Shown here in pieces: positions 28,598 through 37,065 of a stretch of 52,610 bases of DNA (the stretch's first letter is position 1; the number at the start of each line of letters is the position of its first letter). The DNA is from Antarctobacter heliothermus. Its GTDB lineage: Bacteria; Pseudomonadota; Alphaproteobacteria; Rhodobacterales; Rhodobacteraceae. The stretch lies in assembly GCF_900188425.1 (NCBI RefSeq), contig NZ_FZON01000034.1, positions 1-52,610 of the forward strand. The letters run 5' to 3'. Under the pieces are notes generated by a model that saw only the letters and a list, made by a program, of their open reading frames with translations, searched no databases and was not told the DNA's origin. The position numbers were made by a program, and so were the translations under genes.

Positions 28598-29306
28598 CGA
28601 AGCCAGCCTCTTTCATAAGCGCGTCAGAGGCGGTTTCGACCTCGTCCCGCAGGCGTTCCAGAAACTTGTCGCGGCCCAGCCCCGGTTCGATCCTCGGCAG
28701 GAATTCGACCACGGCAAGGCCCGGTTTGCGGTAGATCCCCTTGCGCGGCCAGAACACGCCCACGTTGGTGGCCGCCGGCACGCAGGGTTGGCCGGTCTGT
28801 TCATAGAGCAGCGCGGTGCCGATCTTGTAGGGGGCCACGACGCCGGGGGCGATGCGGGTGCCTTGGGGATAGATGATCAGCTGGCCGGGATCAGCGGCGC
28901 CATGGTTCACGTCGCTGAGCATCTTGGCGATGGCCTGCCCGCGTTTGCCGCGCGCCACCGGCACGCAGCCGATGCGCAATGCGTACTGGCCGATGACAGG
29001 CGCCCACATCAGTTCGCGTTTCATGATGAACTTGCCCGCCGGGATCGCGCCAAAGATCAGGATGATGTCGAGAAAGCTCTGGTGTTTGGCGGCGATCAGC
29101 ACCTCATCCTGTGGCACCGGGCCACGCACCTCGGTCCGCAGTCCCACCATCAGCCGCGCGGTCAGGCGCACCCAGCAGCAGTAGGTCTTGCAGGCGACGC
29201 GCGCGCCGCGTTTGGACACCAGCGCCCAAGGCAGAAAAACAATCCCGATGACCGCCATCATGGCGTACATCTGCACGACAAAAAGAAGCGACATCACCCA
29301 GCGCAT
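28584..29306 (-). CDS. plsC: 1-acyl-sn-glycerol-3-phosphate acyltransferase
   Basis: 240 residues. Acylates lysophosphatidate to phosphatidate at the membrane. An N-terminal helix (about 4–30) precedes KHQSFLD (H75–D80, the HX4D motif), the FIMKREL block and YPQGTR (147–151), where the usual PEGTR has Gln for Glu. CVPAATNVGVFW is the later block. ATG 29306 overlaps the ftsX stop by one base. The longer frame to 29402 has no family support. Confidence 0.92.
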   Translation of the reverse strand: MRWVMSLLFVVQMYAMMAVIGIVFLPWALVSKRGARVACKTYCCWVRLTARLMVGLRTEVRGPVPQDEVLIAAKHQSFLDIILIFGAIPAGKFIMKRELMWAPVIGQYALRIGCVPVARGKRGQAIAKMLSDVNHGAADPGQLIIYPQGTRIAPGVVAPYKIGTALLYEQTGQPCVPAATNVGVFWPRKGIYRKPGLAVVEFLPRIEPGLGRDKFLERLRDEVETASDALMKEAGFDAKA

Positions 29307-30211
29307 CAGGCCAGTTCCCCCAGGACACGGCGCGCGGCCAGTTCGGTTGCCACAAAGGCCACGGCCGCAGCCGATAGCGGCACCAGCAGCGGCCAGAGCC
29401 ATTGCAGCCCGCCGAAACGCAGGCCCGTGAGGATGCCGCCGGTGTCCCCGGCAGAGGGCATCAGCAGCAGCACAATGAGACCGGCAAAGGTGCCCACCGC
29501 CGCCCCGGTCAGCGTGCGCAGGGTAAAGCGGCGCACAAAGGCGCCCGCGATATAGCCGTCTGTCGCGCCAACCAGCCGCAGCACGGCAATCACCTGCGCA
29601 TTGGCGGCCAGTGCGGCATGGGCGGCCAGCGTGACCATCGCCCCGGTGGCCGCGCCGATCAAGCCGATCGCCACCCAGCCCAGCAGCCGCAGCCGCCCCG
29701 CCGCCGCCACCAGCGGCCTGCGCCAGCGGTTGTGTTCATCCAGCACAGCGCCCGGTGCCTCTGCCTGCAGGCGAAGGCGCAAGCCGTCGGCGTCATAGCC
29801 GCCCTTTGCCTCCTGCACCTCGACGATCTGCGGCATAGGCAGGCTTTCCAATGGCAGATCGGGGCCGAACCACGGCTCCAGCAGGGCGCGTTGTTCATCT
29901 GTCGTCAGAGCACGGGCGGAGTCGATCCCCGGTGTCTGTTCCAGCACCCGCAGGACGGTGGCGGTCTGCGCCGCCAATTGTCCCTCGGGCGCGGAAATGC
30001 GGATCGTCGAGGCACGGGCCAGTTCCTCTCCCCAGGTGCTCGCCAGTCGCCCGGCGGCCAGGCTGAGGGCGAGCGCAAAAACCGTGAGAAAGGCCATGGC
30101 GGCGGCCGTGAACAGCGTCAGGCGCACGGTGAACCCGGCCGGAGGCACCACACGGTCGGCGCCTGCGTCGCGCGTGATCAGTCCCTTGAACCGGGCCAGC
30201 AACATGTTCAC
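29306..30211 (-). CDS. ftsX: Cell-division protein FtsX (permease)
   Basis: 301 residues. Membrane partner of FtsE that relays division signals to peptidoglycan hydrolases. Helix 1 (about 30–55), periplasmic domain (about 56–175, with ISAPEGQLAAQTATVLRVLE), then three helices ending near the C-terminus; QVIAVLRLVGATDGYIAGAF is the conserved inter-helix block. The GTG at 30211 overlaps the ftsE stop (GTGA); ATG 30205 is an alternative. Confidence 0.92.
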   Translation of the reverse strand: MNMLLARFKGLITRDAGADRVVPPAGFTVRLTLFTAAAMAFLTVFALALSLAAGRLASTWGEELARASTIRISAPEGQLAAQTATVLRVLEQTPGIDSARALTTDEQRALLEPWFGPDLPLESLPMPQIVEVQEAKGGYDADGLRLRLQAEAPGAVLDEHNRWRRPLVAAAGRLRLLGWVAIGLIGAATGAMVTLAAHAALAANAQVIAVLRLVGATDGYIAGAFVRRFTLRTLTGAAVGTFAGLIVLLLMPSAGDTGGILTGLRFGGLQWLWPLLVPLSAAAVAFVATELAARRVLGELA

Positions 30212-30885
30212 AGATCTGCCCCCGCCGATTGCAGCGTGCCACCCGCGATGCGCAGAATGCGGGCGGGCACCAGGCTTTTGGCGGCGCGGATCAGCATCAA
30301 ATCGTGGGTGGCGATCATCACCGTCTTGCCCATCTTGTTCAGCTCGACCAGCAGGCGCAGCAGGCGTTGCGACATTTCCCAGTCGACGTTGCCGGTGGGT
30401 TCATCGGCTAAAATCACATCCGGGCTGAGAATCAGCGCACGGGCCAGCGCGGCGCGCTGACGCTCGCCTCCAGACAGTTCGGGCGGCAGGGCGTCGGCCT
30501 TGGCGGTTAGTCCGACCCAGGTCAGCAGTTCGCGCAAATTGTCCACCTGATCCACCGACGCCTGCCCGGTCACGGTCAGCGGCAGAGCCACGTTTTCCGC
30601 CAGCGGCAAGTGGTCGAGGAACTGACAGTCCTGATGCACGACACCGATGCGGCGGCGCGCAAAGGCCACGGCATCACGGTCCATGTCTGCGACATCGGTG
30701 TCAAACACCGACACCCGTCCCTCTGTCGCCCGCAACGCGCCGTAGCACAGTTTCAGGAAGGTCGTCTTGCCGGATCCCGACGGGCCGGTCAGGAAATGGA
30801 ACGATCCGGGCGCCAGTTGCAGGGACAGGCCCGAAAACAGCGCTGCACCGCTGTAGGAATAGGCCACGTTGTCCAGCTCGATCAC
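30208..30885 (-). CDS. ftsE: Cell-division ATP-binding protein FtsE
   Basis: 225 residues from GTG 30885 (AGAGGCAG upstream). Walker A GPSGSGKTT (34–42), signature LSGGERQRAALARAL and Walker B VILADEPTGNVD (Val for the usual Leu before D). The frame extends upstream to 31182 but without FtsE-like sequence. Operon ftsE-ftsX-plsC-FMN protein on the minus strand. Confidence 0.94.
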   Translation of the reverse strand: MIELDNVAYSYSGAALFSGLSLQLAPGSFHFLTGPSGSGKTTFLKLCYGALRATEGRVSVFDTDVADMDRDAVAFARRRIGVVHQDCQFLDHLPLAENVALPLTVTGQASVDQVDNLRELLTWVGLTAKADALPPELSGGERQRAALARALILSPDVILADEPTGNVDWEMSQRLLRLLVELNKMGKTVMIATHDLMLIRAAKSLVPARILRIAGGTLQSAGADL

Positions 30886-31071
30886 GGGGGCTCTGCCTCT
30901 GTTGTTGGCGTTCTGGACGCAGTTTTGCCTTAGGTATCGCGCCGTTGCAACGCGCGGGCCGCAGAATTGGACTTTTCCCGCCGAAACGGGCAGCTTAAGG
31001 TTCAGGCGGACGCCCCGGAGGGGCATCGCAAAAGACGACACATGCAGGACGAGACAGGGGATCGAGACGGA

Positions 31072-31926
31072 ATGCGGCTGGTTTGCCCAAATTGCGGCGC
31101 GCAATATGACGTGCCCGTCGAAGTGATCCCCGAGGCGGGCCGCGATGTGCAATGCTCGAACTGTGGACATACATGGTTTCAAAAGCGGGTGGCGCCGTCA
31201 CCAGAGGCGCACTCGGCGCCTGCGCCAACCCCGGAACCGATCGCGATACCGGAACCGCCCGATCCGGACCTGCCCGCCCCAAAGAAAAGCATCGACCCGG
31301 AAATGGCCGAACTGTTCCGCGAAGAGCGCGAATTCGAGGCGCGCCAGCGCGCTTCCGAGGGCCTGGAAACACAGCCGGATCTGGGGCTTGAACCCCCCGC
31401 CGAAGATGAAAGGACGCGCCGCACCCGTGAGAGTCGCGAACGCATGGCGCAGCTCAAGGGCGAAGAAATTGCCCAAGGGTCAGACCGCCCGGTGCCTGCC
31501 CCTGCCCCGGCAGATGCTGAACTGCAGGCTGCGGCGGTGGCGGCCGCCGCCGCGTCGCGGCGCGAATTGCTGCCCGATGTGGACGAAATCAACCAGACCC
31601 TGCGCGCCTCGTCCGAGCCGCGCGTCATCGACCGCGAGGCCGGGACGCCATCCCGTGGCGTGCCGCGCCAGACAGGCAATCCCTTTGCGCGCGGCTTCAT
31701 GCTTGTCGTGCTGTTGGCGGTGATCGGCGTGGCCCTTTATGTCAGCGCCCCGAAACTGTCACAGCAGGTGCCGCAAGCGGCCCCCTACCTCGATACCTAT
31801 GTTGCGACGGTGGACAAGGGGCGCGTCTGGCTGGACGTTCAGGTCAAGGCGCTGCTGTCACAACTTGACCAGTTCAGTTCTGAGGCCGCAGCCCCCGATC
31901 CGGTGGCCCCAGATTCAACCAACTGA
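31072..31926 (+). CDS. Zinc-ribbon membrane protein (MJ0042 type), divergent from ftsE
   Basis: 284 residues from ATG 31072. MRLVCPNCGAQYDVP and DVQCSNCGHTWF form a four-Cys zinc ribbon (about 1–40). A long Pro/Glu/Ala-rich, charged linker follows, then one membrane helix (about 229–248, FMLVVLLAVIGVALYVSAPK) and a short periplasmic tail. So the zinc domain is cytoplasmic. This layout is common in alphaproteobacteria but has no set function. The neighbourhood of ftsEX suggests, without proof, an envelope role. Confidence 0.88.
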   Translation: MRLVCPNCGAQYDVPVEVIPEAGRDVQCSNCGHTWFQKRVAPSPEAHSAPAPTPEPIAIPEPPDPDLPAPKKSIDPEMAELFREEREFEARQRASEGLETQPDLGLEPPAEDERTRRTRESRERMAQLKGEEIAQGSDRPVPAPAPADAELQAAAVAAAAASRRELLPDVDEINQTLRASSEPRVIDREAGTPSRGVPRQTGNPFARGFMLVVLLAVIGVALYVSAPKLSQQVPQAAPYLDTYVATVDKGRVWLDVQVKALLSQLDQFSSEAAAPDPVAPDSTN

Positions 31927-31989
31927 TCGAACCAACGGCCCTACTGACAGACCCCGCGGTCCTGGTGCCTGTTCCGGGTTGGTGGGCTA

Positions 31990-32017
31990 AAACGCAAAAA
32001 CGCGCCCAAGGCGCGCT
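31990..32017 (-). terminator. Terminator of the tau operon
   Basis: CGCGCC (32001–32006) pairs with GGCGCG (32010–32015), extended by two weaker pairs. On the minus strand it is followed by TTTTTGCGTTTT. It lies about 85 nt after the tauC stop. Confidence 0.65.
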
Positions 32018-32100
32018 CTGCGGGACGGCGGGCGGGGCGATGTTCCGGCCAAAGGCCGGGACGAGCGCCGTACGGCGTCTCGCCCCAACATTTACCGCCG

Positions 32101-33366
32101 TCAGGTTCGGCCTTTCCACGGCACCAGGGCCTTTTCCGCCATACGCATCAGAATATCGATGCCAAAGCCGATCACGCCAATCAGAATAATGCCCATCAGC
32201 ACGATGTCGGTCTGCTGGAACTTTGATGCCACCATGATCATCATGCCCGCGCCTTTTTCCGCCGCCACCAGTTCAGCGGCCACCACGGTGCCCCAACAGA
32301 CGCCCATCGCCACACGCGCGCCGGTAAAGATCTCCGGCAAGGAGTTGGGCATGATCACATGGCGCATGATCTGGAACTTGGACGCGCCCAGCGAATAGGC
32401 CGCGTGGACCTTGGAAATCGACACGCCCGACACACCTGCGCGGGCGGCAATGGCCATGATCCAGAGCGCCGCAAGAAACAGCAAGATGATCTTGCCCACT
32501 TCGCCAATGCCCGCCCAGATGATCACCAGCGGGATCAGCGCCAGTGGTGGCACCGGCCGCATGAATTCGACGATCGGATCGAACCAGCCGCGAAACCAGT
32601 TCGACAGGCCCATGGCAAAACCCAGCGGGATGCCGACCAGCGCCCCAAAGACAAAGCCCACGACAACGCGAAACAGCGAATAGCCAAGGTGCTCCAATAG
32701 GGTGAAGCTGCGATAGCCTTCGGTGGCGATCTCACCCACACGGACCCAGACCGCCTCTGGTGCAGGCAGCCAGATCGGCTCCATCTGCCAGCCTTTTGCA
32801 GGCTCAAAGTTCAGCGTCCCCTTTGGCGACATGCCGACACGACCGAACTTGGTAAACACGGATTGCCCCGGCGCAATGGGTTCGCCATTCACCGCGATCA
32901 CCTCATGCCCGTCATCGCGGCCAAACTCATCGTTGCTGTCCACCCGGATCAGGCCAGAACGCCACGCACCGACGGTGTCGACATCGTTCTTGGCCCAGCC
33001 GTCGCCGGGATCAACGACCGGCTGTTCGACCTCTGTTCCGACCTCAAAGACACGGATGGTCACAGTGGCGTCGTCGGGGGCCTGCCCCGCTGCCTGCGCG
33101 GTGTAGGTAAAGGTCGCGTCACCGATAAAGGGACCCGGCGCGTGCAGGAACCCTGGCACAAGGGTCGATCCGGTGAAGGCGGCCCAAAGCAGAAAGATCG
33201 ACAGAACAGAGACCACACTGGCGATCCGGTTCGGGGTGACCGCGCTTTCGTCGCCAAAGGTCACGGTCTTGAGCGAGGTGTAATCGGTCGCCGCGCGGTG
33301 GACGACAAATTTGACCACAAAGAATGAGATTACAAAGATCGCGAAGTAGATGGCAAAGACGATCAT
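32101..33366 (-). CDS. tauC: Taurine ABC transporter permease TauC
   Basis: 421 residues, longer than ordinary TauC (about 275). The normal permease domain fills about 225–415, with the EAA loop YSLGASKFQIMRHVIMPNSL. In front is an extension of about 220 residues: two membrane helices (about 3–22 and 47–66) and a soluble, likely periplasmic part of about 140 residues rich in Asp, Gly and Val. ATG overlaps the tauB stop (ATGA). Taurine specificity is inferred from tauA/tpa linkage. Confidence 0.88.
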   Translation of the reverse strand: MIVFAIYFAIFVISFFVVKFVVHRAATDYTSLKTVTFGDESAVTPNRIASVVSVLSIFLLWAAFTGSTLVPGFLHAPGPFIGDATFTYTAQAAGQAPDDATVTIRVFEVGTEVEQPVVDPGDGWAKNDVDTVGAWRSGLIRVDSNDEFGRDDGHEVIAVNGEPIAPGQSVFTKFGRVGMSPKGTLNFEPAKGWQMEPIWLPAPEAVWVRVGEIATEGYRSFTLLEHLGYSLFRVVVGFVFGALVGIPLGFAMGLSNWFRGWFDPIVEFMRPVPPLALIPLVIIWAGIGEVGKIILLFLAALWIMAIAARAGVSGVSISKVHAAYSLGASKFQIMRHVIMPNSLPEIFTGARVAMGVCWGTVVAAELVAAEKGAGMMIMVASKFQQTDIVLMGIILIGVIGFGIDILMRMAEKALVPWKGRT

Positions 33367-34169
33367 GCGCTTTCCTCCGTGCGGCCCATAATTTCCTCTT
33401 CCATGTCCCAGATCATGCTAAGGATCTCTTCGCGTTTTTGCCCGAAATCCGGGTGTTTCTTGACCTCTCGCAGGTCGGCGTTCACGCCCATGTCGGCAAA
33501 GGGCAACCGGTATTCACGGTGGATGCGCCCCGGACGCGGGGCCATGACCAGCAGGCGTTCGCCCAGCAACAGCGCCTCTTCGACGGAATGGGTGATCAGG
33601 ATGATGGTCTTGCCAGTCTCTTTCCACAGCTTCAGCACCAGGCCCTGCATCTTTTCCCGCGTCAGCGCGTCCAGCGCGCCCAGCGGTTCATCCATCAGGA
33701 TCACATCCGGGTCATTGGCCAGACAGCGGGCCAGGGCAACGCGCTGTTGCATGCCGCCCGACAGTTCATAGACCGCCTTTTCCTTGAAGTCGCGCAGGCC
33801 GACCACGTCCAGCAGGTGGTCGACGTGGGTGCCCCAGTCACGTTCGCGCTTGCCCGCCATGCGGGGGCCAAAGCTGACGTTTTCCCGCACGCTCATCCAT
33901 TCGAACAACGCGCCCTGCTGGAACACCATGCCGCGTTCGGCATCGGGGCCTTTCACGCGATGGCCGTTGAGGGTGATCGTGCCGTCGGTGGGCGCCAGAA
34001 AGCCCGCGACGATATTCAACAGCGTGGTCTTGCCGCAGCCCGAGGGGCCCAGCACGCTGAGCAGCTCGCCTTCGGCGAGTTGCAGCGATACGTCCTTGAG
34101 CGCCTGAACGGAGGATCCGTTTGGCAGGTCGAAACGCATGGAGATCTTTTCGATGGTAAGTCCGCTCAT
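33363..34169 (-). CDS. tauB: Taurine ABC transporter ATP-binding protein TauB
   Basis: 268 residues from ATG 34169 (MSGLTIEKIS). Walker A GPSGCGKTT (41–49), signature LSGGMQQRVALARCL, Walker B VILMDEPLGALD, H-loop ITHSVEEAL. This is the ATPase of the SsuB/TauB type that drives sulfonate import. Confidence 0.93.
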   Translation of the reverse strand: MSGLTIEKISMRFDLPNGSSVQALKDVSLQLAEGELLSVLGPSGCGKTTLLNIVAGFLAPTDGTITLNGHRVKGPDAERGMVFQQGALFEWMSVRENVSFGPRMAGKRERDWGTHVDHLLDVVGLRDFKEKAVYELSGGMQQRVALARCLANDPDVILMDEPLGALDALTREKMQGLVLKLWKETGKTIILITHSVEEALLLGERLLVMAPRPGRIHREYRLPFADMGVNADLREVKKHPDFGQKREEILSMIWDMEEEIMGRTEESA

Positions 34170-34294
34170 GGCCTCCGGTCTTTCACTGGATGTTACAGGA
34201 GGGGGAAAGGCGTCTTTGGACACCTTGCATCAGGTTGGGCAAAAAACCTGTCGGCCCGGCACACCCTTTGGGCATGTGCCGGGCCGTTGCGTGC
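34170..34294 (-). other. tauA–tauB intercistronic hairpin with T-run
   Basis: 12-bp perfect stem, CGGCCCGGCACA (34252–34263) with TGTGCCGGGCCG (34275–34286). On the minus strand it is followed by ACAGG and then TTTTTTG. Placed after the binding-protein gene, it is well suited to partial termination or 3'-end protection that raises TauA over TauBC. It begins 9 nt after the tauA stop. Confidence 0.7.
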
Positions 34295-35302
34295 TTACAT
34301 GCCGTTTGCGGCTGTCAGCGGATCGACATTCACGTTGTCGGCGTAGCTGTCGAGCGCGGCATCGATGGAACCTGCCTCGACAAAGACATCTGCGACGCCC
34401 TTCATAAATTCCTGCGCGCCGCCGCCGAGCCATTTGGCCGTGAGCTGGTCAGCGACGGTCGGGAAGATGAAGGTCGAGATGGTGGCCATGGTGGCATCCG
34501 GGTCCATGCCGGCATCCTTGGCAATCACAGGCAGCATCTTGTCGTGGTTGGCCTCATCCGCCCACATGGCGTTGGCCTCTGCGGTGACCTTGAGGAACGC
34601 GGTCACCACGTCAGAGTTTTCCGCAACCCAGCCCGCCGGGCCGGAGGTGACGTCAAAGACCAGAATGCCCAGCTCTTCCTTTTCGGTGCCTGTCAGCAGG
34701 ATGTTGCCGTGTTCCAGCATGCGGCGCAGCGACCCGCCCCATCCGCAGGCCATGTCAACCGATCCCTGTGCAAGGGCGGCGGCGCCATCGGGCGGCGCCA
34801 TGTCGACAACTTCCATCGTGCCGATGTCGACGCCAAAGTGGCCCATCTGCTTGAGGAAACCGTAATGCGCGGCGGTGCCCAGCGGCACGGCAACCTTTTT
34901 GCCTTCCAGCTCAATCGCCGAATCCTTGTCGATCTCCAGCGCCTCCAGCACGACGCAGTTGTCGTTTTCCGAATAGGTGACCGCAACGTCGAGGATCTGT
35001 AGATCCTGACCGGCGCTGGTGGCCACCACGAAGGGCGGAACACCCTGCGACACGCTGAGTTGCACATCACCAGAGGCCATCGCCGCCGACATCGCCGTGC
35101 CGGTGTCAAAGCTGACCCAGTTGATGGTGACGCCCATGGCCTCATCATACATGCCAGTCGCCTTGGCGTACTGGAACGGCATCGGCCATTCGAGGAAATA
35201 GCCCACAGTGATCTCACTGTGGCCCGCGGCATAGGCGGTCTGGGTTCCGGCCAGCACGGCCAGCGCCGCGGCGGCCCCTTTGAGAGTGGTCTTGATCATC
35301 AT
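34295..35302 (-). CDS. tauA: Taurine-binding periplasmic protein TauA
   Basis: 335 residues. Signal peptide MMIKTTLKGAAAALAVLAGT… cut near AYA|AGHSEITVGYF. Mature part is a type II solute-binding fold of the NMT1/SsuA type: FLEWPMPFQYAKATGMYDEA, INWVSFDTGTAMSAAMASGD and VSQGVPPFVV. Preceded by GGGAG. First gene of tauABC, divergent from tpa. Confidence 0.9.
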   Translation of the reverse strand: MMIKTTLKGAAAALAVLAGTQTAYAAGHSEITVGYFLEWPMPFQYAKATGMYDEAMGVTINWVSFDTGTAMSAAMASGDVQLSVSQGVPPFVVATSAGQDLQILDVAVTYSENDNCVVLEALEIDKDSAIELEGKKVAVPLGTAAHYGFLKQMGHFGVDIGTMEVVDMAPPDGAAALAQGSVDMACGWGGSLRRMLEHGNILLTGTEKEELGILVFDVTSGPAGWVAENSDVVTAFLKVTAEANAMWADEANHDKMLPVIAKDAGMDPDATMATISTFIFPTVADQLTAKWLGGGAQEFMKGVADVFVEAGSIDAALDSYADNVNVDPLTAANGM

Positions 35303-35670
35303 AGTTGGTCTCCCTGTTAGCAGTCCGCCACATTGGCGGATCGGTCCGTACGCACGGGGTCGCGCGTTTGGCGGCGCCTCGTGCCGGGCGCTCTGGCCAA
35401 TTCGGACCGGAAAACAGGCAACGGATCAACGGTTTTTCCCGATGTTTCCCCGGATTTCACCGCAACAGTTGTTCCTTTCCAGAAAGCCAAATCTATCTAT
35501 CGTGCTGAAAATGTTTGAAAACGCGTTGAGGGGCCGTCGTGGATTCGGCGAAACCCCGCGACTTTGGACTTATATGCGCGCAAAATCTGGACCTAACGAC
35601 TGCCCATAAAACTGGCCCATGTGGTAGTATCCCTACGCAAATCGCGCGACGGCCACAGGAGAGCAACAGA
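35303..35670. promoter_or_regulatory. tauA–tpa divergent control region
   Basis: 368 nt without a gene. It must hold both promoters. It contains the TauR-type direct repeats at 35564–35596 and, downstream of them, a TAGTAT box (35625–35630) that could serve as a −10 for tpa. An AT-rich stretch with CTATCTATCG lies near 35491–35501 toward tauA. Confidence 0.6.
35564..35596 (+). promoter_or_regulatory. TauR-type direct-repeat operator upstream of tpa
   Basis: TTGGACTTAT (35564–35573) and CTGGACCTAA (35587–35596), starts 23 bp apart. The second fits exactly the CTGGACYTAA repeat described for the MocR/GntR-type activator TauR before tpa in Rhodobacter capsulatus; the first differs at two positions. 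The tauR gene itself is outside the window. Confidence 0.75.
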
Positions 35671-37062
35671 ATGGACGGCACCTATTCCAAGAACGACCTC
35701 AGCCATGTTGTCGAGGCCGACAAGGCCCACGTCTGGCATCATCTGGTCCAGCACAAGGGGTTCGCAAGCAAGGACCCCAATATCATCATCGAGGGCAAAG
35801 GCATGCGCGTCTGGAATCAGGCGGGCAAGGAACACCTCGACGCGGTGTCCGGCGGCGTCTGGACCGTCAACGTCGGCTACGGACGGGAACGGATCGCCAA
35901 GGCAGTCTACGACCAGCTGCTGCGCATGAACTATTTCGCCGGGGCCGCCGGGTCGGTGCCCGGTGCGCTGTTCGCCGAAAAGCTGATCGACAAGATGCCC
36001 GGGCTGACGCGGGTCTACTATTGCAACTCTGGCTCCGAGGCGAACGAGAAGGCGTTCAAGATGGTGCGCCAGATCGCGCACAAACGGTACGGCGGCAAAA
36101 AGCACAAGATCCTGTACCGCGACCGCGATTACCACGGCACCACCATCGCCTGTCTGTCGGCGGGCGGTCAGGATGAACGCAACGCGCAATACGGCCCCTA
36201 CACCCCCGGATTCGTGCGCGTGCCGCACTGTCTGGAGTATCGCAAACACGAACAGGCCGGCGCTCCGGACGAGAACTATGGCCTGTGGGCGGCAGAACAG
36301 ATCGAACAGGTGATCCTTGCCGAAGGGCCGGACACCATCGGCGCGCTGTGCCTGGAGCCGGTGACAGCGGGCGGCGGCGTGATCCCTGCCCCCGACGGCT
36401 ATTGGCAGAAGGTGCAAGAGATCTGCCGCAAGTACGACATCCTGCTGCACATCGACGAGGTGGTCTGCGGGCTGGGCCGGACCGGCACATGGTTCGGCTA
36501 TCAGCACTACGGAATCGAGCCGGACTTTGTGACCATGGCCAAGGGTGTGGCCTCTGGCTATGCGGCGATTGCCTGCTGTGTGACCTCTGAACGGGTGTTC
36601 GACCTGTTCAAGGACGATGCCAGCGATCCGATGAACTACTTCCGCGACATCTCCACCTTTGGCGGTTGCACCGCCGGTCCGGCGGCGGCGATCGAGAACA
36701 TGGCCATCATCGAGGATGAGAACCTGCTGGACAACACCGTGGCCATGGGCGACTACATGCTTGATCAGCTGGGCGCTCTGGCCGACCGCCATGCGGTGAT
36801 CGGTGACGTGCGCGGCAAGGGTCTGTTCCTGGGCGCGGAACTGGTTTCGGACCGGCAGACCCGCGACCCGGTGGCAGAGGCGCAGGTACAGGCCGTCGTT
36901 GGCGACTGCATGGCACAGGGTGTCATCATCGGCGCCACCAACCGCTCGGTCCCCGGTCGCAACAACACGTTGTGTTTCTCGCCGGCGCTGATCGCTACCC
37001 AAGACGACATCGACGAGATCATTTCGGCGGTGGACGGCGCGCTTGGCCGCGTCTTTGGCTGA
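35671..37062 (+). CDS. tpa: Taurine–pyruvate aminotransferase
   Basis: 463 residues from ATG 35671 (MDGTYSKNDLSHVVEADKAH), AGGAGAG upstream. Class III PLP transaminase: taurine + pyruvate to sulfoacetaldehyde + alanine. YCNSGSEANEKAFK, DRDYHGTTIACLS, LHIDEVVCGLGRTGTWFG and the PLP Lys in FVTMAKGVASGYA are in place. Next to tauABC and the TauR-type operator. Sulfoacetaldehyde acetyltransferase (xsc) is not in the window. Confidence 0.93.
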   Translation: MDGTYSKNDLSHVVEADKAHVWHHLVQHKGFASKDPNIIIEGKGMRVWNQAGKEHLDAVSGGVWTVNVGYGRERIAKAVYDQLLRMNYFAGAAGSVPGALFAEKLIDKMPGLTRVYYCNSGSEANEKAFKMVRQIAHKRYGGKKHKILYRDRDYHGTTIACLSAGGQDERNAQYGPYTPGFVRVPHCLEYRKHEQAGAPDENYGLWAAEQIEQVILAEGPDTIGALCLEPVTAGGGVIPAPDGYWQKVQEICRKYDILLHIDEVVCGLGRTGTWFGYQHYGIEPDFVTMAKGVASGYAAIACCVTSERVFDLFKDDASDPMNYFRDISTFGGCTAGPAAAIENMAIIEDENLLDNTVAMGDYMLDQLGALADRHAVIGDVRGKGLFLGAELVSDRQTRDPVAEAQVQAVVGDCMAQGVIIGATNRSVPGRNNTLCFSPALIATQDDIDEIISAVDGALGRVFG

Positions 37063-37065
37063 GGG

